DNA from: Oryzisolibacter sp. LB2S
GTDB taxonomy: Bacteria > Pseudomonadota > Gammaproteobacteria > Burkholderiales > Burkholderiaceae_C
Reading direction: 5' to 3'
Assembly: GCF_040732315.1 (NCBI RefSeq)
Contig: NZ_CP160388.1
Location: forward strand, 3,066,494-3,130,493
DNA: 64,000 bases
Shown here: positions 8,987-18,246 of the stretch, in pieces
How the letters are laid out: each line of letters opens with the position of its first letter
How positions within the stretch are numbered: position 1 is the first letter of the stretch
Program-made: the position numbers and the translations under genes
Notes under the pieces: generated by a model
Databases searched by the model: none
What the model saw: only the letters and a program-made list of their open reading frames with translations
Told to the model about the DNA's origin: nothing

Positions 8987-9886
8987 TCAGGCCGGCGGCT
9001 GCTCGCGCACATAGGCCGCGACGCACGCCAGCAAGCGGTCCAGATGCTGCTGCAGCGGTGCAAAGCCCGCATTGGGCGCGCGCGTCTCCTCGTCCATGTA
9101 GATCGGACGGCGGATCTCTATCTGCAGGCTGTGGCGGCGAAGCCGCGGCTGGCCTATGCGACCTATCAGCTCCACGCCCTTGTAGGGCTCGTTCAGCGCC
9201 ACGCTGTAGCCAAAGCCGCGCAGCTGCTCGGCGATCAGATGCACGAAGTCGGGCGCGCAGGTCGTGCCGTCGCGGTCGCCGAGCACGAAGTCGGCCAGCG
9301 GTGGTGCGTCCTCGCGCCCCAGGCGGCGGTACACGTCGCTGGGCATGGAGTGCAGGTTCAGGTGCCACACGCAGCCAAAGCGCCGCACGCTCGCGTCAAT
9401 CGCCTGTTGCAGCTGCGCGTGGTAGGGGCGCCAGTAATGCGCGATGCGGTGCTGTACCTCGGCCACGGTGCGCCGGCGCGCATAGAGCGGCGTGGCCACG
9501 CCGTCCTTGACGATGTGCTGCCAGATCAGGCCCAGGCCCTGGCGCGTCTTGGGGCCGGGCGCAAGCGGCACGGGCCAGTCGCCGTCGATCTGCGCCGGGT
9601 CCAGGTCGGTGTCGGAGCGGTTCACGTCGATGTAGGTGCGCGGAAAGGTCGCCGCGAGCAGCGTCGCGCCATGCGCCGGCGCGCTGCGCCAGAGGCGATG
9701 CACATGGGTGTCCTCGCCGCGGCGCAGCAGGCCCATGGGCACGGCGTGGCCGAAGTCGGCCGGATAGGCCGTGCCGCTGTGCGGCGAGTCGCACACCAGC
9801 GGCAGCGGCGCGCCCGTGGGGAGCCAGACCTCGACCGGGACGTCCGGCCGGGGGCTCAGGTCGTCATGCGGCTCCATGCGTCCCAT
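8987..9886 (-). CDS. N-formylglutamate amidohydrolase (HutG-like)
   Basis: Predicted metal-dependent deformylase (299 aa) hydrolysing N-formylglutamate to glutamate and formate, the last step of one histidine-degradation route. Family signatures are CDSPHSGTAYPADFG (about residue 32), the ATFPRTYIDVNRSDTDLD metal region and LNLHSMPSD. No other hut genes are nearby, so it may act on another N-formyl or N-acyl substrate. It is coupled by a one-base overlap (TGATG) to the upstream Bug-type binding protein. Confidence 0.85.
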   Translation of the reverse strand: MGRMEPHDDLSPRPDVPVEVWLPTGAPLPLVCDSPHSGTAYPADFGHAVPMGLLRRGEDTHVHRLWRSAPAHGATLLAATFPRTYIDVNRSDTDLDPAQIDGDWPVPLAPGPKTRQGLGLIWQHIVKDGVATPLYARRRTVAEVQHRIAHYWRPYHAQLQQAIDASVRRFGCVWHLNLHSMPSDVYRRLGREDAPPLADFVLGDRDGTTCAPDFVHLIAEQLRGFGYSVALNEPYKGVELIGRIGQPRLRRHSLQIEIRRPIYMDEETRAPNAGFAPLQQHLDRLLACVAAYVREQPPA

Positions 9887-10872
9887 CAGTCCATGCGGAT
9901 GTTGGCGCGCTTGGCCACGACCGTGTAGCGCTCGATAGCGGTGCGGATCTGCTGGGCAAACTGCTCGGGCTGGTTGGCCATGGGCTCACCGGAGATGCTC
10001 TTTTGCTTCTCCAGATAGTCCGGCTGGGCCATGGCCTTGTGCGCGGCGGCATTGAGCTTGGCGATGATCGCCTTGGGCGTGCCCGCGGGCGCCACCAGAC
10101 CAAACCAGCCACCGTCGCCCATGGCGGCAAAGCCCAGTTCGCCATAGGTGGGCACGTCGGGCAGCACCGGGCTGCGCTTGAAGGCCAGCACGGCCAGCGG
10201 GCGCAGCTTGCCGGACTGGATGTTGGCCAGCGTGGAGGGCAGGTTGTCCGTCATGGCGGTGACCTGGCCGGCAAGCGCATCGGCGGCCGCCTGACCCGCG
10301 CCCTTGTAGGGGATGTGCAGCAGGTCAATGCCCGCCAGGTGCATGAAGTTCTCGATGTTGGCGTGGCCCAGCGAGCCCGTGCCCGGCGAGGCGAAGGTGT
10401 ACTTGCCGGGGCTGGCCTTGGCCAGGGCGATGAACTCCTTCATGGTCTTGGCCGGCACGCTGGGGTGGACCACGAACACGCTGGGCACGCTCATCACGTT
10501 GGTGATGGGCGCAAAGTCCTTCACGGCGTCATAGGGCAGCTTGGCGTAGAGGGCCGGGTTGGCGCCATGCGTGCTCACCGTGGCCATGCCTATGGTGTAG
10601 CCGTCGGGCGCGGCCTTGGCGATGGCGTCGGCGCCGATGGAGCCACCGGCCCCGCCCTTGTTGTCCACCACCACGACCTTGCCGAGGATGGGCCCCATCT
10701 TGTCGGCCAGCAGGCGCGCCACCATGTCGGTGGTGCCGCCGGGCGCAAAGGGCACGATCAGCTTGATCGGGCGGTTCGGGTAGTCGCCCGACTGGGCATG
10801 CGCCAGGGGCGTGAGGGCGGCGACCGTGGCGCAGGCGGTCAGGGTGGACAGCAGGGTGCGGCGCAATGCCAT
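9886..10872 (-). CDS. Bug/TctC-family tripartite tricarboxylate transporter substrate-binding protein
   Basis: Periplasmic solute-binding receptor (328 aa), one of the large paralogous family in Burkholderiales. A signal peptide, MALRRTLLSTLTACATVAAL...AHA, precedes YPNRPIKLIVPFAPGGTTDM, the classic Bug start. I chose ATG 10872 because GGAG lies a few bases upstream and the signal peptide begins there; the longer open frame is spurious. No TctA/TctB membrane partners are adjacent, as is usual for orphan Bug proteins. Coupling to the deformylase suggests its ligand is that enzyme's substrate or a related carboxylate. Confidence 0.88.
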   Translation of the reverse strand: MALRRTLLSTLTACATVAALTPLAHAQSGDYPNRPIKLIVPFAPGGTTDMVARLLADKMGPILGKVVVVDNKGGAGGSIGADAIAKAAPDGYTIGMATVSTHGANPALYAKLPYDAVKDFAPITNVMSVPSVFVVHPSVPAKTMKEFIALAKASPGKYTFASPGTGSLGHANIENFMHLAGIDLLHIPYKGAGQAAADALAGQVTAMTDNLPSTLANIQSGKLRPLAVLAFKRSPVLPDVPTYGELGFAAMGDGGWFGLVAPAGTPKAIIAKLNAAAHKAMAQPDYLEKQKSISGEPMANQPEQFAQQIRTAIERYTVVAKRANIRMD

Positions 10873-10983
10873 GGGGGAACTCCTGTTCAATGACGTGGGT
10901 GAGGCGCATTCTTGGCCAGCGCCACTGCAACGAAAAGCGACAAAATGGCGCGCACCCATTACCAATGCTCATATATTGGCCGC

Positions 10984-11874
10984 ATGCGCATTCACTCCCC
11001 ATCACTGCACGAGCTGCACGCGTTCGCCGCTGCGGCACGCCTGGGCAGCTTCTCGCGTGCGGCCGAGGAGCTGTGCGTGACCCAGGGCGCCATCAGCCGC
11101 GCCATCGCGCGGCTCGAGGAGCACCTGGGCGTGGCACTGTTCGCGCGCGAGGGCCGGCACAGCGTGCTCACACCCACGGGTGCAGGCTACCTGGACGCCG
11201 TGGGGCCATCCATGGCCACCATCGAGTCGGCCACGCTGGCCTTGCGCCAGCGGCGCGGCCCGCGGCAGCTGCGCCTGTCGGTCGCGCCCTCGCTGTTCAG
11301 TCACTGGCTGATTCCGCGCCTGCCCGATTTTCGGGCGCGCCACCCGGACATTGCCCTGTCGTTCGCGCCCTACCGGCGCGACGACCCGCTCACCGCACCC
11401 GAGATCGACGCCTGGATTCGCGTGGGCCGCAGCGACTGGCCCGCGGGCCTGGCAACCGACTACCTGGTAGGGCGCGAGCTCGTGCCCATCTGCCGCCCCG
11501 CGGACCTGCAGGGCCCGCAGGCCATACGCACGCCGGCCGACCTGCTCACGCGGCCGCTGCTGTTTCACAGCAACTACCCGGACAACTGGGCGCGCTGGTT
11601 TGCCGGCGTGGGCTGCGCCCATGGGCCGCTGGTGCCGGCCGCGGACTTCGAGCTGGTGTCGCTGCTGGTGCAGGCCGTGATCGCCGGCCTGGGCGTGGCC
11701 GTGGTGCAGCGCGCCCTGGTGGAGCCCGAGCTGGCCGCCGGGCGCATCGCCCTGACCATGGACCGGCCCGTGCTGCTCGACCGTGGCTACCACCTGTGCC
11801 GCCCCAAGGGGCGCGCGCCCCAGCCAGCGCTGGAGGACCTGCGCGCGTGGTTGCTCGAGCAGGCCGCGGCGTGA
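10984..11874 (+). CDS. LysR-family transcriptional regulator
   Basis: Regulator (296 aa) with an N-terminal helix-turn-helix (LHELHAFAAAARLGSFSRAAEELCVTQGAISRAIARLEEHLGV, about residues 9-50) and a periplasmic-binding-like effector domain (SVAPSLFSHWLIPRLPDF onward), closest to the GcvA-like branch. ATG 10984 (MRIHSPSLHEL) is preferred over upstream in-frame starts. It diverges from the Bug gene across 111 bases, the usual layout of a LysR regulator and its target. Confidence 0.88.
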   Translation: MRIHSPSLHELHAFAAAARLGSFSRAAEELCVTQGAISRAIARLEEHLGVALFAREGRHSVLTPTGAGYLDAVGPSMATIESATLALRQRRGPRQLRLSVAPSLFSHWLIPRLPDFRARHPDIALSFAPYRRDDPLTAPEIDAWIRVGRSDWPAGLATDYLVGRELVPICRPADLQGPQAIRTPADLLTRPLLFHSNYPDNWARWFAGVGCAHGPLVPAADFELVSLLVQAVIAGLGVAVVQRALVEPELAAGRIALTMDRPVLLDRGYHLCRPKGRAPQPALEDLRAWLLEQAAA

Positions 11875-11903
11875 CTCTCGCCCCCGGCCCGCGTCAGCCG
11901 GGA

Positions 11904-13430
11904 TCAGGGCCGGGCGATGGATTGCAGGGCGGCGTCCATGCGCTCGCGCCACCGCGGGTAGCCCCGGTCCAGGGGCACGAGCAGGCAGTCGGTAGGGGCC
12001 GGCAGGGACAACATCCTTACCGCGCACTGCATGGCGGCCCGCTGGTCGCCCAGGGCGAGATGGCAGCAGGCCATGAGCTCCAGCGCAGGGCGCCAGGTGG
12101 GGCGAATGTCCCAGGCGCGTTCTGCGGCGTGCAGCGCGGCCTCGAACGCCCCGGCGAAGTAGCGTGCGAAGGCCAGCAGGTTGTACCAGACGAAGTTCTG
12201 TGGATCGTAGGCATTGAGCCCCAGGCCATGCTCCAGCGCACCGATGGCCTCCCGCGGATGGCCGGCAAAGAGATGCCCCATGCCAAGCACCAGGTGGCCG
12301 AGCGCGAAACTCGGGTTCAGCTCGAGGGCGCGGGTGGCGGCGCGGACGGCCTGCGCCGGCTCGTCCGCATAGGCGCTGACGATGGCCAGCGCGTAATGCG
12401 CATATGGGCTGCGCTCGTCGCAGCGGATCGCCGCGAACGCGGCCGCGAGCCCTTCCTGCGTGTCGGCCCGCGAATCTGCGCTCCAGCCATAGGCCACGAT
12501 GCCGGCGGACACCCGCGCGAGCCAGACATGCGCCTGCGCCAGATCGGGGTCGCGCGCAATAGCCTCCCGAAAGAGCGTGCGCGCACGAAGGTGGGATTCG
12601 CGCGCCACCTGGTGAAACGCGAGCGTGCCCTGGCGCACGAGATCCCAGGCCGTCACGCTGGCGCCGGGCCGGCGTGCAAGCGCGACGCATGCTTCGCGCC
12701 TGAGCAGTTCTGGCTCCATCGCGCCCGCGACCTGTTCAACGATCCGATCCTGCACCGCAAACATGTCCGTGAGCGCGAACTCGAACCGCTCGGCCCAGAT
12801 CTGCTTGGCGCTCGGCACATCGCTGAGGGCCACGGCGACGCGGATGCGCTCGCCCGACCGGCGCACGCTGCCCTCGAGCAGGTAGCGCACGCCGAGCTCG
12901 TGCGCCAGCCGCTGCGCGCCGGGCGAACTGTCCCTGAGCGCAAAGCTGCAATGGCGCGCGAGCACGGAGAACCATCGGTAGCGCGCCAGCGCATCGATGA
13001 TGTCCTCTGTGATGCCGTCGGCAAGATAGTCCTGCCCGGCGTCGGCACTCAGGTTGCCGAAGGGCAGGACGGCGATCGAGGGCCTGTCGGCCGGCACCAC
13101 GCCGATCCGCAACGGGCCTGCAAATCGGTAGCCGACACGCGGCGCCGTCGCTATCCAGTCGCCCGCCTCGGGCGAGGCCGCCAGGACCTTGCGCAGGGCC
13201 GCGATCTGCACGGACAGATTGGCCTCCTCGACCACGACACCGGGCCAGGCCGCGGCCATGAGCTCGTCCTTGGTGACGATCCGTCCGCCCGCGCGCACCA
13301 GCGCCTGCAGCACCGAGAGCGCGCGGCCCCCCAGCGCAACGGGCGAGCCGTCCCGCAACAGGATCCCTCTGACGGTGTCCAGCTCAAAGGCGCCGAAGCG
13401 CAAGTGCGGTTCCATTCGGGTGATTGTCAT
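11904..13430 (-). CDS. OmpR/CadC-type winged-helix regulator with adenylate-cyclase-like and TPR regions
   Basis: Cytoplasmic one-component regulator (508 aa). Residues about 6-105 form a Trans_reg_C winged helix (LRFGAFELDTVRGILLRDG ... VGYRFAGPL). Residues about 118-240 resemble the TolB-like or adenylate-cyclase-associated region (SIAVLPFGNLSADAGQDYLA, VRYLLEGSVRRSG). The rest is TPR-like (RALELNPSFALGHLVLGMG). No transmembrane helix is visible, unlike CadC. The start is uncertain between ATG 13430 and ATG 13415. It diverges from a cupin gene, its likely target. Confidence 0.8.
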   Translation of the reverse strand: MTITRMEPHLRFGAFELDTVRGILLRDGSPVALGGRALSVLQALVRAGGRIVTKDELMAAAWPGVVVEEANLSVQIAALRKVLAASPEAGDWIATAPRVGYRFAGPLRIGVVPADRPSIAVLPFGNLSADAGQDYLADGITEDIIDALARYRWFSVLARHCSFALRDSSPGAQRLAHELGVRYLLEGSVRRSGERIRVAVALSDVPSAKQIWAERFEFALTDMFAVQDRIVEQVAGAMEPELLRREACVALARRPGASVTAWDLVRQGTLAFHQVARESHLRARTLFREAIARDPDLAQAHVWLARVSAGIVAYGWSADSRADTQEGLAAAFAAIRCDERSPYAHYALAIVSAYADEPAQAVRAATRALELNPSFALGHLVLGMGHLFAGHPREAIGALEHGLGLNAYDPQNFVWYNLLAFARYFAGAFEAALHAAERAWDIRPTWRPALELMACCHLALGDQRAAMQCAVRMLSLPAPTDCLLVPLDRGYPRWRERMDAALQSIARP

Positions 13431-13531
13431 CCCGGCTTGGAAATTCTTTGCAAGTCTTTGGCGTGGGCTGCATGACCGGCCACACCCAGCCACCCAAAAT
13501 GGGGATTCCCACATCCTTGAGGAGGTTCGCC

Positions 13532-13951
13532 ATGCAAGTCCATACAGAACTGTCCACGGGCCGGGTGATCCGCGGCGCGGCGTCCTATCGCAGCGCGCAA
13601 GGCAGCGTCTACACCCCGGGCATCAGCAGGGAAACCGTGGGCGCGCGGGCCATCTTCCTCGGGCGGGTCACGCTGGGCCCCGGCGAACGCACGCGGGCCC
13701 ATATCCACGAGGGGCACGAATCGGCGTTTTACCTGCTGAGCGGGGAAGACGTGGAGCTTTGGACCGGCGAGCGCCTGCAGCACTGCGAGCGCGCGCAGGC
13801 GGGCGACTACCTGTTCATCCCGGCCAATGTCCCGCATGTCGCCGTCAACCGCAGCGCGCAGCTGCCGGCGGTGTTCATCGGCGTACGCAACGAGCCCACC
13901 GCCCAGGAGAGCGTCGTCATGCATCCCGAGCTCGACGCCCTCGTGCCCTGA
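13532..13951 (+). CDS. cupin-domain protein
   Basis: Single-domain cupin (139 aa). Motif 1 is visible at GERTRAHIHEGHESAFYLLSG (metal ligands HIH and E) and motif 2 at GDYLFIPANVPHVAVN. The start at 13532 is fixed by a strong AGGAGG 6 bases upstream. The specific reaction cannot be told from sequence. It diverges from the winged-helix/TPR regulator, which probably controls it. Confidence 0.82.
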   Translation: MQVHTELSTGRVIRGAASYRSAQGSVYTPGISRETVGARAIFLGRVTLGPGERTRAHIHEGHESAFYLLSGEDVELWTGERLQHCERAQAGDYLFIPANVPHVAVNRSAQLPAVFIGVRNEPTAQESVVMHPELDALVP

Positions 13952-13972
13952 CGCAGGCTGCGCGGCGAGGCC

Positions 13973-14251
13973 TCAACCGCGCCAGCCGCGCAGCACCAGC
14001 CACTGGCTGCTGGCGCAGGCCAGGACCAGTGCCGCGTAGGTGAGCATGCGGCCGTCGCGGCCGAGCAGCACCAGGCCCGCGCCCAAGGCCAGGCAGCCGG
14101 ACGCAAAATTGATAGCTATTGGCGCAATCCAGCCGTGGGGTTTGGCCAGATTTCGCATAAAGACATGGCCACAGAGCACGAGCAGCACGGCCAGCGCGGC
14201 GGCCGGCGCGGCAAAGTTCAGCAGGTGGTTGAGGGCGGCCAGGGCAGACAT
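13973..14251 (-). CDS. small hypothetical membrane protein
   Basis: Protein of 92 aa with three hydrophobic segments: LLNFAAPAAALAVLLVLCGHV, a middle APIAINFASGCLALGAGLVLL and a C-terminal MLTYAALVLACASSQWLVL. An ATG start at 14251 (MSALAALNHLLN) was chosen. It diverges from hemA across about 70 bases. No family recognised. Confidence 0.6.
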   Translation of the reverse strand: MSALAALNHLLNFAAPAAALAVLLVLCGHVFMRNLAKPHGWIAPIAINFASGCLALGAGLVLLGRDGRMLTYAALVLACASSQWLVLRGWRG

Positions 14252-14324
14252 GAAAACATGATGCAAATCAAGCAAAAGCACCGCAGCATGCCCGATTGCG
14301 CTGCCGATTTTATAATCGCCCCCC

Positions 14325-15638
14325 ATGGCAGTCTGGGCCCTTGGCATCAATCACCACACCGCACCGCTGGATCTGCGCGGACGCTTTGCGTTCGCCGTGG
14401 ATCAGATGGCGCCCACGCTGCAGGCCCTGCGCCAGTCGCTGGCCCAGGGCGCGGGGCGCCACCCCGAGGTGGAGACCGCCATCATCTCCACCTGCAACCG
14501 CACCGAGGTGTACTGCGCCGCCCAGACGCCGGCGCTCGATCACACGCTGGATTGGCTGGCCGCCAGCGGCGGCGTGAGCCCCTCGCTGCTGCGCTCGCAT
14601 TCCTACACGCTTGAGAGCGGCCTGGTCGCGCGCCACGCCTTCCGCGTGGCCAGCGGGCTCGACTCCATGGTGCTGGGCGAGGCGCAGATCCTTGGTCAGA
14701 TGAAGGACGCCGTACGCGCCGCCGAGGGCGCGGGCGCGCTCGGCACCACGCTCAACCAGCTGTTCCAGCGCAGCTTTGCCGTGGCCAAGGAGGTGCGCAC
14801 CAGCACCGACATCGGCGCGCACAGCATCAGCATGGCGGCCGCCGCCGTGCGCCTGGCGGGCCAGCTGTTCGAGGATCTGTCCAGGATCCGCGTGCTGTTC
14901 GTGGGCGCGGGCGAGATGATCGAGCTCTGCGCCACGCATTTCGCGGCCAGGAACCCCAAACAGATCACCATTGCCAACCGCACGCTCGAGCGCGGCGAAA
15001 AGCTCGCCACGCGCTTTGGCGGCGAGGTCATGCGCCTGGCCGACCTGCCCGAGCACCTGCACGAGTACGACGCCATCATCAGCTGCACGGCCAGCAGCCT
15101 GCCCATCATCGGCCTGGGCGCCGTCGAGCGCGCGCTCAAGAAACGCCGCCACCGCCCCATCTTCATGGTCGACCTGGCCGTGCCGCGCGACATCGAGCCC
15201 GAGGTCCAGCAGCTCGAGGACGTGTACCTCTACACCGTGGACGACTTGGCCGGCGTGGTGCAGACCGCCCAGGCCAATCGCCAGGCGGCCGTGGCCCAGG
15301 CCGAGGCCATCATCGACGCGGGCGTGCAGAGCTTCATGCACTGGCTGGATCTGCGCAGCCCGGCCGGCCAGACGGGCGGCGGCGTGGTGCCACTGATCCA
15401 GCAGCTCAACAGCCAGGCCGACGAATGGCGGGCGCTGGAGATCGCGCGCGCCAAGAAGCTGCTGGCCAAGGGCGAGGACATAGACACCGTGCTCGAGGCC
15501 CTCTCGCGCGGCCTCACGCAGAAGATGCTGCACGGCACCATGGCCGAACTGCGCGCGGGCGACGCCGACGCGCGCGCCCAGACGGCGCAGACGGTCTCGC
15601 GCCTGTTCCTGCGCACCCACAGCAAGAACGGGCTGTAG
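14325..15638 (+). CDS. hemA: glutamyl-tRNA reductase
   Basis: First committed enzyme of C5-pathway haem synthesis (437 aa): reduces glutamyl-tRNA-Glu to glutamate-1-semialdehyde with NADPH. The N-terminal [18 protein letters not shown] and the catalytic cysteine in [10 protein letters not shown] (about residue 55) are diagnostic. A Rossmann domain ([18 protein letters not shown]) and a C-terminal dimerisation domain follow. The gene is full length and precedes prfA, as in many betaproteobacteria. Confidence 0.96.
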   Translation: MAVWALGINHHTAPLDLRGRFAFAVDQMAPTLQALRQSLAQGAGRHPEVETAIISTCNRTEVYCAAQTPALDHTLDWLAASGGVSPSLLRSHSYTLESGLVARHAFRVASGLDSMVLGEAQILGQMKDAVRAAEGAGALGTTLNQLFQRSFAVAKEVRTSTDIGAHSISMAAAAVRLAGQLFEDLSRIRVLFVGAGEMIELCATHFAARNPKQITIANRTLERGEKLATRFGGEVMRLADLPEHLHEYDAIISCTASSLPIIGLGAVERALKKRRHRPIFMVDLAVPRDIEPEVQQLEDVYLYTVDDLAGVVQTAQANRQAAVAQAEAIIDAGVQSFMHWLDLRSPAGQTGGGVVPLIQQLNSQADEWRALEIARAKKLLAKGEDIDTVLEALSRGLTQKMLHGTMAELRAGDADARAQTAQTVSRLFLRTHSKNGL

Positions 15639-15663
15639 CGGCGCCCGCCGTCACACCACAAGC

Positions 15664-15718
15664 CAAATCGGCATCCAACGCTTGCCAGTCAAGCGCAAGC
15701 AGCTACTTAATCAGTAGC
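15664..15718. repeat. Intergenic repeat, copy 3
   Basis: The hemA-prfA gap holds CAACGCTTGCCAGTCAAGCG followed by CAAGCAGCTA. It matches the intergenic repeat family of this window in its CGCTT...AAGCG half-sites and AGCTA tail. Confidence 0.55.
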
Positions 15719-15738
15719 AAACCTCTTTTTCTTGTTTG

Positions 15739-16818
15739 ATGAAACCCTTTCTCCGCAGCCAGTTGGAGCGCTATGCGCAGCGCCTGCAGGAACTCGACTT
15801 CCTGCTCTCGCGCGAAGACATCATGGCCGACATGCAGCAGTACCGCAGCATCTCGCGCGAGCATGCCGAGGTGACCCAGGTCGCCGGCCGCTACGCGCGC
15901 TATCAGCAACGCGAGGCCGACCTGGCCGGCGCCCGCGAGATGCTCGATGACCCCGACATGGCCGAGATGGCGCAGGAAGAAATCGCCAGTGCCGAGGCCG
16001 AACTGGTGCAGCTCGAGGACGAGCTCCAGCGCCTGCTGCTACCCAAGGACCCCGACGACGCGCGCAACGCCTTCCTCGAAATCCGCGCCGGCACGGGCGG
16101 TGACGAGTCGGCCCTGTTCGCTGGCGACCTGGCGCGCATGTACACGCGCTACGCGGCCACCCAGGGCTGGAAGGTCGAGGTCATGAGCGCCAACGAGAGC
16201 GAGCTCGGCGGCTACAAGGAGGTGGTGCTGCGCGTCGAGGGCGACAACGTGTACGGCGCGCTGCGCTTCGAGTCGGGCGGCCACCGCGTGCAGCGCGTGC
16301 CCGCCACCGAGACGCAGGGCCGCATCCACACCAGCGCCTGCACTGTGGCCGTGATGCCCGAGCCCGATGAGCAGGCCGCCATCACGCTCAACCCCGCCGA
16401 CCTGCGCATAGACACCTTCCGCGCCAGCGGCGCCGGCGGCCAGCACATCAACAAGACCGACTCGGCCGTGCGCGTGGTGCACATCCCCACGGGTATCGTC
16501 GCCGAATGCCAGGACGGGCGCAGCCAGCACAGCAACAAGGCCAAGGCCCTGGCCGTGCTGCAGGCGCGCATCCAGGAAAAGGAGCGCAGCGAGCGCGCCG
16601 CCAAGGAGGCCGCGCTGCGCAAGGGCCTGATCGGCTCAGGCGACCGCAGCGACCGCATCCGCACCTACAACTTCCCGCAGGGGCGGCTGACCGACCACCG
16701 CATCAACCTCACGCTCTACAAGCTGCTGGCCGTGATGGAGGGCGAGCTCGGCGACGTGCTTGAGGCCCTGCAGCACGCGCGCGAGGCCGAGCTGTTGGCC
16801 GAGCTTGGTTTGGAATGA
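15739..16818 (+). CDS. prfA: peptide chain release factor 1
   Basis: RF1 (359 aa) reads UAA/UAG and triggers peptide release. The GGQ loop is visible in [17 protein letters not shown] (about residue 235), and the domain 2 recognition region precedes it. ATG 15739 is used; an in-frame TTG one codon upstream is ignored. The downstream gene prmC encodes the methylase that modifies the GGQ glutamine, a well-known pairing. Confidence 0.96.
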   Translation: MKPFLRSQLERYAQRLQELDFLLSREDIMADMQQYRSISREHAEVTQVAGRYARYQQREADLAGAREMLDDPDMAEMAQEEIASAEAELVQLEDELQRLLLPKDPDDARNAFLEIRAGTGGDESALFAGDLARMYTRYAATQGWKVEVMSANESELGGYKEVVLRVEGDNVYGALRFESGGHRVQRVPATETQGRIHTSACTVAVMPEPDEQAAITLNPADLRIDTFRASGAGGQHINKTDSAVRVVHIPTGIVAECQDGRSQHSNKAKALAVLQARIQEKERSERAAKEAALRKGLIGSGDRSDRIRTYNFPQGRLTDHRINLTLYKLLAVMEGELGDVLEALQHAREAELLAELGLE

Positions 16819-16821
16819 TTT

Positions 16822-16870
16822 TGGCCTGTAGCGCCCTCCATACAAGCGCAAGAAGCTATCAACATTGAAG
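16822..16870. repeat. Intergenic repeat, copy 4
   Basis: The prfA-prmC gap contains TGTAGCGCCCTCCATACAAG followed by CGCAAGAAGCTATCAA. It shows the AGCGC...AAGCGC half-sites and AGCTATCAA tail shared with the other copies. Confidence 0.6.
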
Positions 16871-16875
16871 CATCC

Positions 16876-17709
16876 ATGACCACCATCGCCCAGGCGCTCG
16901 CCCAGGCCCAGGCCGCGGGCCTGGCGCGCATCGACGCGCAGATGCTGCTGCTGCATGCGCTGGGCCGGGCCACCCACGACCGCGCCTGGCTGCTCACGCA
17001 TGACGGCGACGCCCTGACGGGCGAGCCCCTGGCACGCTGGCAGGCCCTGTGCGCGCGCCGCGCCGCGGGCGAGCCCGTGGCCTACCTCACGGGCCACAAG
17101 GAGTTCTACGGCCTGGCGCTGCAGGTCGACGCGCGCGTGCTGGACCCGCGCCCGGACACCGAGACCCTGGTCGAATGGGCGCTGGAGGTACTCGCCCCCT
17201 GCCCCGCCCCGCGCGTGGCCGACCTGGGCACGGGCAGCGGTGCCATCGCCCTGGCACTGCAGCAGCAGCACCCCGACGCGCAGGTGCTGGCCGTGGACGC
17301 AAGCGCCGAGGCCCTGGCCGTGGCCCGCGCGAACGCGCAGCGGCTCGGCCTGGCCGTGCAATGCGTGCGCGGCGACTGGCTCGCCGGCCTGGCCGGGCCG
17401 TTCGATGCCATCGTCAGCAACCCGCCCTACATCCCGGCGCAGGACCCGCACCTGGCGGCGCTCACCCATGAGCCTCTGTCTGCCCTGGCCAGCGGCGCCG
17501 ACGGCCTCGATGACATCCGCACCATCGTCGCCCAGGCGCCCGCGCGGCTGGCGCCCGGTGGCTGGCTGCTGCTCGAGCATGGCTGGGACCAGGCCGAGGC
17601 CGTGCAGGCGCTCCTGCGCGCAGCGGGCTTTGCCCAGGTGCAGGGACGGCGCGATCTGGCCGGCATGGTGCGCTGCAGCGGCGGGTCGCTGCCGGCAGGC
17701 CACCAGTAG
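16876..17709 (+). CDS. prmC: peptide chain release factor N5-glutamine methyltransferase
   Basis: SAM-dependent enzyme (277 aa) that methylates the glutamine of the GGQ motif in RF1/RF2. The SAM-binding ADLGTGSGAIALALQ (about residue 115) and the catalytic NPPY in IVSNPPYIPAQDPHL are diagnostic. It sits directly after its substrate gene prfA. Confidence 0.95.
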   Translation: MTTIAQALAQAQAAGLARIDAQMLLLHALGRATHDRAWLLTHDGDALTGEPLARWQALCARRAAGEPVAYLTGHKEFYGLALQVDARVLDPRPDTETLVEWALEVLAPCPAPRVADLGTGSGAIALALQQQHPDAQVLAVDASAEALAVARANAQRLGLAVQCVRGDWLAGLAGPFDAIVSNPPYIPAQDPHLAALTHEPLSALASGADGLDDIRTIVAQAPARLAPGGWLLLEHGWDQAEAVQALLRAAGFAQVQGRRDLAGMVRCSGGSLPAGHQ

Positions 17710-17780
17710 GGCTATCGCCCACAATGAAATAATCATGGGTTGACCGGCCTGCCAGGCCGCCCCCACTTCAGGAGTATTCG

Positions 17781-18110
17781 ATGAGCGACGTCAAGCAACG
17801 CATAGAACAACTGGTCAAGGCCAACGACATTCTGCTGTTCATGAAGGGCAACACGAGCTTTCCCATGTGCGGCTTCTCGGGCCGCGCCGTGCAAATCCTC
17901 AAGGCCTGCGGCGTCGATGCCAAGGACATCGCCTCGGTGAACGTGCTCGAGGACGACGAGATCCGCCAGGGCATCAAGGACTTCAGCAACTGGCCCACGA
18001 TTCCGCAGCTCTACGTCAAGGGTGAATTCATCGGCGGCTCGGACATCATGATGGAGATGTACGAGTCGGGCGAGCTGCAGCAGCTGCTGGGCAAGGCCGA
18101 CAAGGCCTGA
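17781..18110 (+). CDS. grxD: monothiol glutaredoxin (Grx4/GrxD type)
   Basis: CGFS-type monothiol glutaredoxin (109 aa) that carries or delivers [2Fe-2S] clusters with glutathione. The active site MCGFSG lies at about residue 32, with the glutathione-binding WPTIPQLYVKGEFIGGSDI further on. A GGAG ribosome site (caggagtattcgATG) supports the start. A clear terminator follows. Confidence 0.94.
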   Translation: MSDVKQRIEQLVKANDILLFMKGNTSFPMCGFSGRAVQILKACGVDAKDIASVNVLEDDEIRQGIKDFSNWPTIPQLYVKGEFIGGSDIMMEMYESGELQQLLGKADKA

Positions 18111-18138
18111 CGCGCACGGCCCCACGCCGCGCCCAGGA

Positions 18139-18162
18139 GCCGCTCCCCGGAGCGGCTTTTTT
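18139..18162 (+). terminator. Rho-independent terminator of grxD
   Basis: GCCGCTCC and GGAGCGGC form an 8-bp stem around CC, followed by TTTTTTG, about 30 bases after the grxD stop. Confidence 0.85.
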
Positions 18163-18246
18163 GTGGCCGCGTTACGGGGTTTTTCCGACAACCGGCCGTC
18201 CCCCGCTGTGATTGAATGAATCAGCCATTGCCCAGGGGAGGACGCC

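Noticed and set aside
10866..13475. 869-aa plus-strand frame across the LysR and TPR regulator genes
   Set aside because: Shadow frame crossing two real genes on different strands; composition typical of spurious high-GC frames.
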